This document shows, piece by piece, positions 9,116 to 17,034 of a DNA stretch of 64,000 nt. The notes below the pieces were generated by a model. That model searched no databases. It was given only the letters and a program-made list of their open reading frames with translations, and had not been told where the DNA came from. Source of the DNA: Gillisia sp. CAL575 (GTDB lineage Bacteria; Bacteroidota; Bacteroidia; Flavobacteriales; Flavobacteriaceae); the NCBI RefSeq assembly GCF_000403785.1, contig NZ_APHJ01000054.1:124001-188000 (forward strand), read 5' to 3'. The position numbers and the translations under genes were made by a program. Every line of letters starts with the position of its first letter. Position 1 is the stretch's first letter.

Positions 9116-10120
9116 TTAGTTGGCGTATGCGCCATATAAACAGTTTATAAAGTTGTTATTTCCTGGTGCATCTGCATGATAGTGATATCCTCGGGTTTCA
9201 TCATAATGACCTCTACAATCATCCAAATCTGTTGGTTCATTAGCATTAGCATCCAATTGTGCAAACAACCCATGACCATCTAGAGCATAACCAATCATTG
9301 CTGCGTGATTATCTATTTGACTAATTTTAGTAGATACGCCTGTTGCAGCATGATAATGATATCCAGCATTTAAATTGATATGTCCTCCAGCATCATCAAA
9401 AGGTGCCAAAGTATAGGCTCCTAAAATAGCATCTGTTGGCGCAGGAGCATCAAATACAACTCCGTTAAAAGCTATTCCTCTTTGCGATGGTCCTTGTTCT
9501 CCCATACCTGGAAATCCTCCTGGTCCTCCAAAGGCAACAGAACTAGATAATTTAACAGGTGTAATTGGTATAAGGTAGGTTTGTGTTAGATCTGCAACAT
9601 ATGATGGTAAACACTCTACGCAAAAATTCTCATACTCGGCTCCCACATTAGGATTTGCAGCATTTGCACAGTCATCTTCGGTTGACGTTTTATAAATATC
9701 TCCATTAGCATCATACATTTGCCAAGTCGTATCGTTGTAAAATGTTGCCATATTTTCAATAAACGCGCCATCTACATCATATACTTGTCCGTTTTCTAAC
9801 CAAATTCCACCGGCAGTTGCATCATCAGAAATATTATCTGGACACCAAGGACCCATTTCATGATCTGAAGGGGTGCTGTTTGCAACTATCTGATAGCAAT
9901 CTGTTACAGTTCCATCAGATAGTGTACATGGAACTGTTGTGATTTTTACTGCTGAAGTGTTTGTTAAAAATAATGATGAATCTACATCTAGAACAAGACC
10001 TTCAGCTGGATCTATAGTTATATCATTATTGTCGCTCTCACAACCACATGCAACACAAACTAGAAGAGCGAAAACTATCGCGGAAAATTTTATTGGGATT
10101 TTAATCATTTTACTTTTCAT
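9116..10120 (-). CDS. YHYH domain-containing lipoprotein
   Basis: Secreted lipoprotein (signal residues 1-26 with a VACGC lipobox region) carrying a YHYH domain. YHYH motifs lie at residues 254-257 and 312-315, with nearby GGHIN, GHGLF and GHYDE. The His-rich pattern suggests metal binding, but no biochemical function is established for the domain. Several Cys pairs and a Gly-rich loop near residue 200 are also present. It is the first gene of an operon with the membrane-anchored protein at 8470-9102, behind a LytTR-like operator at 10236-10262. A second YHYH protein is encoded at 11700-12458. Confidence 0.85.
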   Translation of the reverse strand: MKSKMIKIPIKFSAIVFALLVCVACGCESDNNDITIDPAEGLVLDVDSSLFLTNTSAVKITTVPCTLSDGTVTDCYQIVANSTPSDHEMGPWCPDNISDDATAGGIWLENGQVYDVDGAFIENMATFYNDTTWQMYDANGDIYKTSTEDDCANAANPNVGAEYENFCVECLPSYVADLTQTYLIPITPVKLSSSVAFGGPGGFPGMGEQGPSQRGIAFNGVVFDAPAPTDAILGAYTLAPFDDAGGHINLNAGYHYHAATGVSTKISQIDNHAAMIGYALDGHGLFAQLDANANEPTDLDDCRGHYDETRGYHYHADAPGNNNFINCLYGAYAN

Positions 10121-10195
10121 TTTTTTACTGTTTATTTTGATTATTTAGAGGTTAAGTTTTATAATAAAGTGCGCTTTAACCCAACCAATTCTTAT

Positions 10196-10203
10196 CAAAG
10201 ATG
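10196..10203 (-). promoter_or_regulatory. -7 box (CATCTTTG) of the YHYH operon
   Basis: Minus-strand CATCTTTG deviates from TAnnTTTG at the first base, as do the two other boxes placed at the same distance from a LytTR-like operator. A weak core promoter is what an activator-dependent gene would show. The operator edge lies exactly 33 bp upstream. Confidence 0.5.
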
Positions 10204-10235
10204 TGGATTTGTTTAAGAGGAATTTTGAGATTTCT

Positions 10236-10262
10236 GTGAATCATCCAAACTTTTAAGTGAAT
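10236..10262 (-). promoter_or_regulatory. Putative LytTR operator, direct repeat with 21-bp period (YHYH operon)
   Basis: On the minus strand two ATTCAC half-sites (plus strand GTGAAT at 10236 and 10257) are spaced 21 bp apart. The distal one is extended to ATTCACTTAAAA. The same arrangement occurs at 14582-14608 and 17397-17423. Direct repeats two helical turns apart are the classic LytTR layout. The response regulator at 18545-19216 is the obvious candidate. Confidence 0.65.
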
Positions 10263-10354
10263 CTGTGATTGTACTCAATTAAAAAAAAAATAGCCATTAA
10301 AATCATCTTAGTTTCAATGCTTGTTTCAAATATGTCTACCACATTGTTAATAAA

Positions 10355-10524
10355 AATCAAACCCCAACCTCTTCGCTCCTATTTAAAGAAACTCGAGATT
10401 GGGGTTGAAAATATTTTGGCTAATCCGCTATTTTTTAGACCATTTAGCAAGGTCTAGCAAATAGACTTTTTTTCTTCATAGGCGCTTATTCTTTTTTTAA
10501 GGTTTGTATATCGGCAATTAGTTG
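10355..10524. repeat. 170-bp direct repeat, copy 2 (overlaps the SCO1-like gene end)
   Basis: Matches 8254-8423 with 8 mismatches. The right-hand 39 bases are the last codons and stop of the SCO1-like gene; the rest is its downstream region. A hairpin of AACCCCAACCTC against GAGATTGGGGTT (one mismatch) is kept in both copies and may act as a terminator or RNA element. Confidence 0.9.
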
Positions 10525-11151
10525 CTGAATTGCTGTTTTATTTAATCCATTATAAATTCCTCTTATGTGTTTGTTTTTATCTATTAACACAAAGTTTTCG
10601 GTGTGTAAAAAATCTTCCTCGGTTTTGGTTTCTCCTAGATCTTCTTCTACAAAATAGGAGTTTCGGCCCAAATCATAGATTTCACTTCTTTCCCCAATTA
10701 CCAAATGCCATTTTTCAGAAATCACCTCATTCTCAACGGCATACTTCTTAAGGATTGCTACCGAATCATAATCTGGTGTAACCGAATGTGACAGTAATAA
10801 AACTTCATTATCTTTTTTAAACTCCTCTTGCAACACGCTCATATTATCTGTCATCTTCAAGCAAATTCCCGGGCAAGTGGTAAAGAAAAAATCGGCTACA
10901 TAGATCTTACCATCAAATGATTCATTGGTAATAGTAGCTCCTTCCTGATCTATTAAACTAAAATCTGGAATCTTATGGAATGCTTCAACCTGTATACTGT
11001 TCGGTTTTAACCATTGTGGAGTAAAACTAGCTTCGTTATAATAAGGAAGTGATTCTACCCTACTTGTTTGCTCTTCTGTATTTTCACAACTTACTACGAG
11101 AATAAGCAAGCTTAGCATTCCGAAAATTTTATTGATATTGTACATTTTCAT
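10486..11151 (-). CDS. SCO1/SenC family lipoprotein (copper chaperone-type thioredoxin fold)
   Basis: Membrane-anchored thioredoxin-fold protein of the SCO family, which delivers copper to or maintains thiols of CuA-type oxidases. The signal peptide ends in a lipobox (LVVSC, C22). The copper-binding CPGIC motif has C93 and C97, and the third ligand is H183 in FLHTENFVLID. The start at 11151 overlaps the preceding gene by 23 bp, and a later Met at 11118 would avoid this. It is the last gene of an operon running from 12458 (YHYH, YwqK-like, SCO). Its final codons are duplicated at 8387-8423. Family is secure; the metal partner is unproven. Confidence 0.9.
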   Translation of the reverse strand: MKMYNINKIFGMLSLLILVVSCENTEEQTSRVESLPYYNEASFTPQWLKPNSIQVEAFHKIPDFSLIDQEGATITNESFDGKIYVADFFFTTCPGICLKMTDNMSVLQEEFKKDNEVLLLSHSVTPDYDSVAILKKYAVENEVISEKWHLVIGERSEIYDLGRNSYFVEEDLGETKTEEDFLHTENFVLIDKNKHIRGIYNGLNKTAIQQLIADIQTLKKE

Positions 11152-11704
11152 CTTTTAATTGATAACATAAATTCGTTCTTTTCATTCCAAAAACACGTCC
11201 GTTCTTAGCTTCGTAATTCACATAGATTTTCCCGTTTTCTAACCAAGCTTGTTGCAAGCCATTCTCTTTACCATCTAGATAAGTAGTTTTCCTTGCAAGC
11301 TGCCCGTTAGAGAACCATTTTTTTTGTATTCCATGGCGAGCTCTATTCTTATAATTGGATTCTGCACTAAGCGTTCCATCGGGCCACCAACTTTTAAGCG
11401 AACCTTCTAGTTGGTTTTCGTTATAAAGTGATTGCTTAGCAAGAGTTCCATCTATATACCAAGCCTCGGCAAGTCCTTGTTTTTTGCCATCAAAATAACC
11501 CATCCTTGACTCTAATTGACCTGAAGTATAGTGACTTATTGCATATCCATTAAAGACTTTACCATCGTAGTACCACCTTCCCTCCAGAGGATTTAGTTTT
11601 AGCTCTGCCTTATCGATTTGAAAATCGCTAATTGTAAGCATATTATCTTTTTGTTTCTGGCAAGCAGAAAGCAGCACTAAACCAATGATCAGTAAGAACT
11701 TAAT
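11129..11704 (-). CDS. YwqK-family/MORN-like repeat lipoprotein, probable ATT start
   Basis: Repeat protein of the 'YwqK antitoxin' family. At least six copies of a WxxDGxL/WxxNGxL type motif occur (WYYDGKVFNGYAI, WYIDGTLAKQ, WWPDGTLSAE, WFSNGQLARK, WLENGKIYVN). Reading from an ATT at 11704 gives KFLLIIGLVLLSAC, a perfect lipoprotein signal. That ATT overlaps the TAA stop of the YHYH gene by one base, implying coupled translation. The nearest in-frame ATG is at 11773, which forces a 74-bp overlap and 23 extra residues before the signal peptide. The toxin-antitoxin label of the family has weak support; here it is a surface protein. Confidence 0.75.
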   Translation of the reverse strand: MKFLLIIGLVLLSACQKQKDNMLTISDFQIDKAELKLNPLEGRWYYDGKVFNGYAISHYTSGQLESRMGYFDGKKQGLAEAWYIDGTLAKQSLYNENQLEGSLKSWWPDGTLSAESNYKNRARHGIQKKWFSNGQLARKTTYLDGKENGLQQAWLENGKIYVNYEAKNGRVFGMKRTNLCYQLKDENVQYQ

Positions 11705-12458
11705 TAATAGAACTTGGTGTCCCTTGATATGCTCCCGGAAAAATAATGTAATACTGGTTGTTGTATAATTCATTTTCTATGTGATAATGGTATTCAGTTT
11801 CTGTGTTATGTTGTGTAATGCTCGTATGTCCTCCTGAAGCATCTAAATCTGTTGGATAAGTTCCTGTAGAATTACATTTTCTTCCGTAGATAAAAAAACC
11901 ATCTGCCAGGATCCCTACCAATTTATCGTCATCTTCTGTCCAAGCTTTCGGTTCTAAATGATAATGATACTCTTGTGGCCCAATATGCCCACCGGTATAA
12001 TCTAAACTTGCAGCAGCCTGATCTAAGGCTCCATTTCCTTCCTGATCATTAAAAATAGCGGCACCACTTATTGCAATTCCAATTGCTCCCAAACTTGTTG
12101 AAGTTGGGGAACTCGCTTTTTGAGGATCTTGTGAAACCGTTAAAGTTGCAGATGCATCGTAATTTGGGATAATACTCGGTGTTAATGCAACATTAGGTTC
12201 TTCTATATATAATGCATTTCCTTCTCCCCAATAAACGCTGGTATGATTTGGATTTCCGGTGGTCTCAATAACTACATTACTTCCACTTAAATAGATAGAA
12301 GTTTCATCGGTATCAAATTCTGCAAATGCAGCATGTAGTTCTCCTGTTGTAGTAACTTCATCGATGCTTTCATCATCATTACTGCAAGCAATAAAGGCGA
12401 AAACGATCATTGTAATTGTGCTTAAAACGGCTAGTCTGGTTTTGTTTTTCTTAATCAT
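11700..12458 (-). CDS. YHYH domain-containing lipoprotein (second copy)
   Basis: Secreted lipoprotein with lipobox FIAC (C25) and a YHYH domain with motifs at residues 164-167 and 223-226, plus GGHIG and GGHTS. It is shorter (252 aa) than the other YHYH protein at 9116-10120 and the two diverge outside the domain. It heads the operon leading to the YwqK-like and SCO1-like genes. No LytTR-type site was found in its short upstream region (12459-12543). The domain is probably metal-binding, inferred from the His clusters and the SCO1 neighbour. Confidence 0.85.
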   Translation of the reverse strand: MIKKNKTRLAVLSTITMIVFAFIACSNDDESIDEVTTTGELHAAFAEFDTDETSIYLSGSNVVIETTGNPNHTSVYWGEGNALYIEEPNVALTPSIIPNYDASATLTVSQDPQKASSPTSTSLGAIGIAISGAAIFNDQEGNGALDQAAASLDYTGGHIGPQEYHYHLEPKAWTEDDDKLVGILADGFFIYGRKCNSTGTYPTDLDASGGHTSITQHNTETEYHYHIENELYNNQYYIIFPGAYQGTPSSIN

Positions 12459-12543
12459 GATTTCTATTATTAAATTTTAGTTTACTTTTTAATTATTTGT
12501 TATATATCTTAAGTTATAATGACTTATTTGTATAATGCTCTTG

Positions 12544-13293
12544 TTAATTATCTAATTCTTTATTTAGTTTGAATGCTATCATTTGAGTTTTTTCTCTTAA
12601 ACTATTACTTATAATCAATTGATTTTCTGTTTGTAATAATCTATCCACTAGGATATTTTGAAATTTTCGGCTATTCAACAATTCCTTATAATCAGATTCA
12701 TTTGAAACGAACTTAACCTCTGTGTTTTTTTTATCTCTTATTAAAAGAATATCTAATAGTGAAATATGGGTTTCCAATACAGGTTGCAAACGGTTAACAA
12801 TTAGATTATTAATTTTTGCCTCCTGAATTTCGAAATTGTCTAGTTCGTTTGGGTAGGCTGCAATTAGATCTCGTAACGAGTCACTTTCAATAAATTCAAA
12901 TTTGTTAGTACTATTAATGGAACTCATGGATCCACTGTGCAATTTTGTGGGTGTATAATTCACTCTAATAATTCCATCTTTTATTTCTTCGGTTAATTTC
13001 TGGGGCTGAGAACGAATACTGTTGATCGTGTTTTGAATAGTTTGTATATTTTCTGCATATCTGAAAATGGAAGAATCGAGAAGGCTTAAATTAGAATTCA
13101 ATTCATCATTGAGACTTTGGTAGATTTTTACTTCTACAATTCTATTTTTATTTATTTCATTTAAATCATTGATTTTCCAGGCAATTAATATCCCCACAAC
13201 TATCAAAAAAATTTCTCCAAAAGCATAGATCAAGTAACTTTTGGTTTTCCCTGAAATCAATAAGTTTTTTCTGATTTTTCTGAATAATTTCAT
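12544..13293 (-). CDS. DUF6090 family protein
   Basis: Membrane-anchored protein of the DUF6090 family, widespread in Flavobacteriia and of unknown function. A short basic N-terminus (MKLFRKIRKNLL) is followed by one transmembrane helix in YAFGEIFLIVVGILIAWKIN, the hallmark of the family. About 200 mostly helical residues with coiled-coil character then extend into the periplasm. It lies downstream of the truncated CotH gene but behind that gene's terminator (13336-13373), so it probably has its own promoter. A degenerate second copy is at 14820-15363, in the same relative position to the second CotH gene. Confidence 0.8.
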   Translation of the reverse strand: MKLFRKIRKNLLISGKTKSYLIYAFGEIFLIVVGILIAWKINDLNEINKNRIVEVKIYQSLNDELNSNLSLLDSSIFRYAENIQTIQNTINSIRSQPQKLTEEIKDGIIRVNYTPTKLHSGSMSSINSTNKFEFIESDSLRDLIAAYPNELDNFEIQEAKINNLIVNRLQPVLETHISLLDILLIRDKKNTEVKFVSNESDYKELLNSRKFQNILVDRLLQTENQLIISNSLREKTQMIAFKLNKELDN

Positions 13294-13335
13294 AATTAGA
13301 CCTCCGAATTAGACTTTTATATTCTTAACTATTTT

Positions 13336-13373
13336 TAAAAAAGGCTCCACGAGTTCAACATCGTGAAGCCTTT
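13336..13373 (-). terminator. Intrinsic terminator after the truncated CotH gene
   Basis: The stem AGGCTTCACGA/TCGTGGAGCCT (one mismatch) with an 8-base loop is followed on the minus strand by TTTTTT. The same hairpin design follows the full-length CotH gene at 15406-15445. Confidence 0.8.
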
Positions 13374-13458
13374 AACCACTAACCACAAAAATCATTTTAA
13401 CCTTTAACTTATAACCACTCAAAATCACTTAAACGTATTATTTCTGTCTTGCGTTTTC

Positions 13459-14187
13459 TTATAAAACTTGTTCGGCTGGCATAGTTTCATCAACTTCTTC
13501 CACCATGGTATATACTCCAAAATACTGTGCCCCTTCCCCATGGTCTACATAAACAGTATAAAATGCCTTGTGAGAAGTTTCTAAAACTTCATCGCTAAGT
13601 TCACTGGTTGCTGTTTTATCTTTCAAAATTAATTTATCACTAAAATTATTTTTCAGAATTAGTTTATTAAAGCCATAAAACCGCTGATTTTCAATTTGGG
13701 GATAATCCTCTTCAAACTCATCAAAATCTAATTTGTAGGCTAATTTTAAAATTCCGCTTTGCCAACTTTTTTGTAAATCTGAAGTTTCCTTAAAACCTAC
13801 CCCAACACGATACCATTCCAGTCCATTATAAAATACCTCTGCAGGCATAGAAATGGGATCTATGTCCCCACCACTTGGACTGCTTGGTACTCCAAAAGCA
13901 CCATAGATCGCTGTCATATCATCTAGCATATTTTGCCAACGCGCTTCAGTAATAACTATATCTAATCTTTTTACAGCATTATCTCCGAAAACTTCCTCAA
14001 AATCTGGACTTACACCATCACTATGTGTTTCTACTGTCCAGTCTGTTGTCTCAAAATCTGTGTCATCTACTTCTCCTAGTTCGTTGATTATACTATCATC
14101 GCTACTACATGAGTTAAGACTTATTAGCAGTGCACCAAAGCTTAAGACTTTAAAGAATAGGCTTATATTCTTTTTTATTTTTTTCAT
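13459..14187 (-). CDS. Truncated CotH-kinase-like lipoprotein (N-terminal half only)
   Basis: Paralogue of the CotH protein encoded at 15569-16996, cut to 242 aa. It keeps the lipobox (C27), the GEVDDTDFE linker and the N-lobe up to YTMVEEVDETMP. It then ends before the segments holding the catalytic residues (GNIYKPDG, NWDTYG, WIPWDNNEA in the full copy). The conserved RFKGNSS motif has also changed to GFKETSD. It cannot be an active kinase. It follows the EF-hand gene by 34 bp. It is either a decaying duplicate or a domain reused without catalysis. Confidence 0.8.
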   Translation of the reverse strand: MKKIKKNISLFFKVLSFGALLISLNSCSSDDSIINELGEVDDTDFETTDWTVETHSDGVSPDFEEVFGDNAVKRLDIVITEARWQNMLDDMTAIYGAFGVPSSPSGGDIDPISMPAEVFYNGLEWYRVGVGFKETSDLQKSWQSGILKLAYKLDFDEFEEDYPQIENQRFYGFNKLILKNNFSDKLILKDKTATSELSDEVLETSHKAFYTVYVDHGEGAQYFGVYTMVEEVDETMPAEQVL

Positions 14188-14221
14188 ATACTGAGGGCTC
14201 CAATTTTTTCTAAAATTTTAT

Positions 14222-14509
14222 TTACTTTTTCTCTTTTCTTTTTGGTTTCGGCGCTTTTTCTAATTCCTTGATAGTTAAAAAGCCATCCTCATTAGTATCT
14301 ATCTTTTTAAAATCGTCTTTTAAGGGTCCTTTTACTTCTGCTTTAGAAAGTTTTCCGTCTTCATTTTTATCCATTTGTTTGATAAGTTCCTTAGCCGTAG
14401 GAGGCGTTTTAGGTTGTTTGTTATCTTTAGATTGTGCATTGGTGGAAACTATTCCAAAAACCATTAATAGTGTACTAAAAATCAGTTTATTTATTGTTTT
14501 ACTTTTCAT
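14222..14509 (-). CDS. Secreted EF-hand calcium-binding protein
   Basis: Small exported protein (95 aa) with a signal peptide ending near STNAQ and two canonical EF-hand loops. Loop 1 is DKNEDGKLSKAE (residues 47-58) and loop 2 is DTNEDGFLTIKE (71-82); both have Asp/Asn at 1, 3 and 5, Gly at 6 and Glu at 12. A Lys-rich tail (KPKRKEKK) follows. It probably binds calcium in the periplasm or at the surface. It heads an operon with the CotH-like gene, behind a LytTR-like operator 73 bp upstream of its start. Confidence 0.88.
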   Translation of the reverse strand: MKSKTINKLIFSTLLMVFGIVSTNAQSKDNKQPKTPPTAKELIKQMDKNEDGKLSKAEVKGPLKDDFKKIDTNEDGFLTIKELEKAPKPKRKEKK

Positions 14510-14541
14510 GATAAAATATTTATTGTTATTGTTTTACACTT

Positions 14542-14549
14542 CAAATATC
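14542..14549 (-). promoter_or_regulatory. -7 box (GATATTTG) of the first EF-hand/CotH operon
   Basis: Minus-strand GATATTTG is one base from TAnnTTTG. It lies 33 bp downstream of the operator at 14582-14608, the same distance as at the other two LytTR-type promoters. Confidence 0.5.
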
Positions 14550-14581
14550 ATAAATAAAGACATACACTTTCTAGGCTTTCA

Positions 14582-14608
14582 GTGGATAGCCATAGGTTTT
14601 AAGTGAAT
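14582..14608 (-). promoter_or_regulatory. Putative LytTR operator, direct repeat with 21-bp period (first EF-hand operon)
   Basis: Plus-strand GTGGAT at 14582 and GTGAAT at 14603 are 21 bp apart, the distal one within TTTTAAGTGAAT. A possible weaker third half-site (GTTAAC) follows at 14624, again 21 bp on. The arrangement matches that upstream of the second EF-hand gene almost base for base. Confidence 0.65.
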
Positions 14609-14819
14609 GGGCAAAAGCATTCAGTTAACATTAATCCGGAATGTCTTAAAAGCCCGATTCTTTATGTTTTTCGGCTTATTCTCTTATCTTTCATATATCT
14701 AAAAAACTTTAAAATAGTATTATCCCCTGGCCATTACTTGACTAAAATTATATGTTATAGCAGATTGAAATCTCAATATTCTTCCTTAATAGTTTCCTAT
14801 TAGATCTAGAAACTATGGA

Positions 14820-15363
14820 TTGAATTTTATCTCTCAAACTATTTCCGATTTTTAACTGGTTTCCTATTTGAAATGACCAACCTATTAAAATGTTTTTTGA
14901 TTGTTCGCAAAGTATCCTAAACTGAAAAAAGACGTTATTCTGAACTAGTTTCAGAATCTCATTTTATTGTAAATCAATAGAATATTGAGACCCTAAAATA
15001 AATTCAGGCTGACCAAAGAATTGTTAGGACAAAAAACGGATATGCCTAAATGTTTTCTGCTATTCAATAATGCAGTAATTCCAGAATCAGTTGAAAAAAT
15101 TTTGATCTTATTTACTTTTATATCACTATTTAAATGAATATTGATAAATGATATAATCGCTTTTAGTTCTAGTTTAAATCGGTTAATGATATGGTTATTG
15201 ATTTTGAATTCCTGATCTTCGGAAATATCTAATTCATTCTGGTACGCAGCAATTAGATCACTTTATATAAATTCGAATTAATTTATGCTATCACATAATC
15301 CAAGTAGCTTTTAAATTCTCCTGAAGCCATTAGTTCCCTTCTTATTTTTATAAATTTTTTCAA
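14820..15363 (-). pseudogene. Degenerate DUF6090 gene copy
   Basis: Minus-strand pieces match the intact DUF6090 protein at 12544-13293. KFIKIRRELMASGEFKSYL corresponds to its N-terminus, LIAAYQNELDISEDQEFKIN to its middle, and ILIGWSFQIGNQLKIGNSLR to its C-terminal part. The start codon, transmembrane helix and much of the centre are gone, and stops interrupt the frame. A repeat element (14936-15020) sits between the middle and C-terminal pieces. It shows that the whole EF-hand/CotH/DUF6090 block was once duplicated. Confidence 0.85.
14936..15020. repeat. Intergenic repeat element inside the DUF6090 remnant
   Basis: Contains TTCTGAACTAGTTTCAGAAT, a palindrome of the type also seen near 20700-20870 and at 32625-32663, followed by CTCATTTTATT. 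It interrupts the homology between the remnant and the intact DUF6090 gene, so it may have been inserted there. Confidence 0.5.
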
Positions 15364-15405
15364 GTCAAGGAATTCTTTTTTTATATTCAAAATTTTAATT
15401 TTATA

Positions 15406-15445
15406 TAGAAAAAGGCTCCATGAATTTTACTTCATGAAGCCTTCA
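15406..15445 (-). terminator. Intrinsic terminator after the full-length CotH gene
   Basis: The stem AAGGCTTCATGAA/TTCATGGAGCCTT (one mismatch) is followed on the minus strand by TTTTTC. It is homologous in position and sequence to the terminator at 13336-13373, again showing block duplication. Confidence 0.75.
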
Positions 15446-15568
15446 ACTTCTAACCAAAAAAAACTTATAAAAAATAAAGAAGCTCAGGGCTAGCCCACGA
15501 GCTATTCTTTGAAAGATATTTTTTAAAATTCGAGGCAAGCCTCGGGGAATTAAATCCTCAATCAGGGA

Positions 15569-16996
15569 TTAATCTAAATAATTACTTACCACAGTAGTTC
15601 GGGATGTTACATGGGAGTTTAATTGATCTACCGCTATTTGAAAATCTGAGCTATTATATAGAAATGTATATCCAGGTATTTCTGATGTTGCATAAGGTTC
15701 TATTAAAGCAGCGTATTTAGAGTATTGAGCTTGAATAGATGTTACATTAAATGCATCTTCAACAACTTCTTTTACATAAGTGTCATATTTTTCTTTATAC
15801 ACTGGATCTTGGTATAGATATCCAATTAAAGGCCATTCTGATGTAGTTACATTGGAAAAATCTAATGTTGCGGCACTTTCTCTCTTCCCATCCTGTAAGG
15901 CTTCGTTATTATCCCAAGGAATCCAGGTTAGTTTATTGGTATCTGGATTGTTATATAAAAAATAATTATGTGTCATTTTTCCATAAGTATCCCAGTTTTG
16001 AATGACTGTGTTTGCTGCCAAGTATTTTAGAAAGACATCTGTGTCAAATATGGGTTCAAGGTTCGCTCTCCATGTCGCTGCATCGGTGGTTCTTGAGTCA
16101 TCATGTAACGCATCTAATAAGCTCTGAACATCAGAAAAATCAGCTTCGTCTTCATTATTTTTCTTTACATATTCTTCTTCGTTATAACTCCCAATTGCAA
16201 AACTTGCAGCTTCACCATCTGGTTTGTATATATTTCCATCATCATCAGAAAATTGTGTATCCAAAACAGTATCATCAACTTCTTCAACCATAGTATATAC
16301 ACCAAAATATTGTGGTCCATCTCCGTGATCTACATATAAGGTGTAAAATGCAGTATGAGAACCAACTAAGCCTGCATTTCTAAAAACATCTCCAGCTACT
16401 TTTTCCCTTAGCATAGACTTGTCATCATAATTATTTTTAAGGCTTAACTTTTTAAATCCATAAAAGCGTTGATTGTCTATTTGTGGGTAATCATCTTCAT
16501 ATTCATCAAAATCCAGTTTGAATGATAATTTTAAAATACCGTTTTGCCAGCTGGTTTGTAAACTAGAGTTTCCCTTAAAACGAACTCCAACACGATACCA
16601 TTCCAATCCATTATAAAACACCTCTGCCGGTACAAAAATAGGATTCTCGTCAGTGTCAGATAATCCTCCCCCTGGACCTCCGCCTCCAGCTCCAAATGTT
16701 CCATAAGTTTCAGTCATGTTATCTAACATTTTTTGCCAACGCACTTCACTGATTACAATATCTAGTCGTTTTACTGCATTGTCTTGAAATACTTCATCAA
16801 AATTTGGATCTGCATCTTTACTGTGTGTTTCTGTTGTCCAATCTGTAGCTTCAAAATCTGTATCGTCCACTTCCCCTAATACTTCCACTACCTCGGTTGT
16901 AGCATCATCGCTGGTACATGCATTAAAAGTCATTAATATTGTGCTAAATAGCAATGCTATAAATAATTGGTTTAAGCTCTTTTTAAATTTTCTCAT
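15569..16996 (-). CDS. CotH kinase family lipoprotein
   Basis: Exported member of the CotH family, atypical protein kinases first known from spore coats. The signal peptide ends in a lipobox (FNAC; C27 counted from the ATG). The N-lobe has VRFKGNSSLQ, and GNIYKPDG lies near residue 255. The catalytic C-lobe has QNWDTYGKMTHNYFLYN and TWIPWDNNEAL, matching the family's DWD-type active-site region. A Gly-rich insertion lies near residue 105. The start is the ATG at 16996; a TTG directly before it is ignored. It is predicted to phosphorylate secreted or surface substrates. It follows the broken second EF-hand gene by 38 bp. Confidence 0.87.
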   Translation of the reverse strand: MRKFKKSLNQLFIALLFSTILMTFNACTSDDATTEVVEVLGEVDDTDFEATDWTTETHSKDADPNFDEVFQDNAVKRLDIVISEVRWQKMLDNMTETYGTFGAGGGGPGGGLSDTDENPIFVPAEVFYNGLEWYRVGVRFKGNSSLQTSWQNGILKLSFKLDFDEYEDDYPQIDNQRFYGFKKLSLKNNYDDKSMLREKVAGDVFRNAGLVGSHTAFYTLYVDHGDGPQYFGVYTMVEEVDDTVLDTQFSDDDGNIYKPDGEAASFAIGSYNEEEYVKKNNEDEADFSDVQSLLDALHDDSRTTDAATWRANLEPIFDTDVFLKYLAANTVIQNWDTYGKMTHNYFLYNNPDTNKLTWIPWDNNEALQDGKRESAATLDFSNVTTSEWPLIGYLYQDPVYKEKYDTYVKEVVEDAFNVTSIQAQYSKYAALIEPYATSEIPGYTFLYNSSDFQIAVDQLNSHVTSRTTVVSNYLD

Positions 16997-17034
16997 CAAT
17001 TTTATTTTATTAAATTTTTAGAATTTTTAACTAT

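Noticed and set aside
10269-10457. Plus-strand frame in the YHYH upstream region
   Set aside because: It runs through the 170-bp repeat whose other copy encodes nothing in that frame; composition is AT-driven.
8254-10524. The 170-bp repeats as insertion-sequence ends
   Set aside because: There is no transposase between them, they are direct, not inverted, and one contains the coding end of a SCO1-like gene.
11129-11704. The YwqK-family gene as half of a toxin-antitoxin pair
   Set aside because: It has a lipoprotein signal and sits in a YHYH/SCO1 operon with no toxin-like partner.
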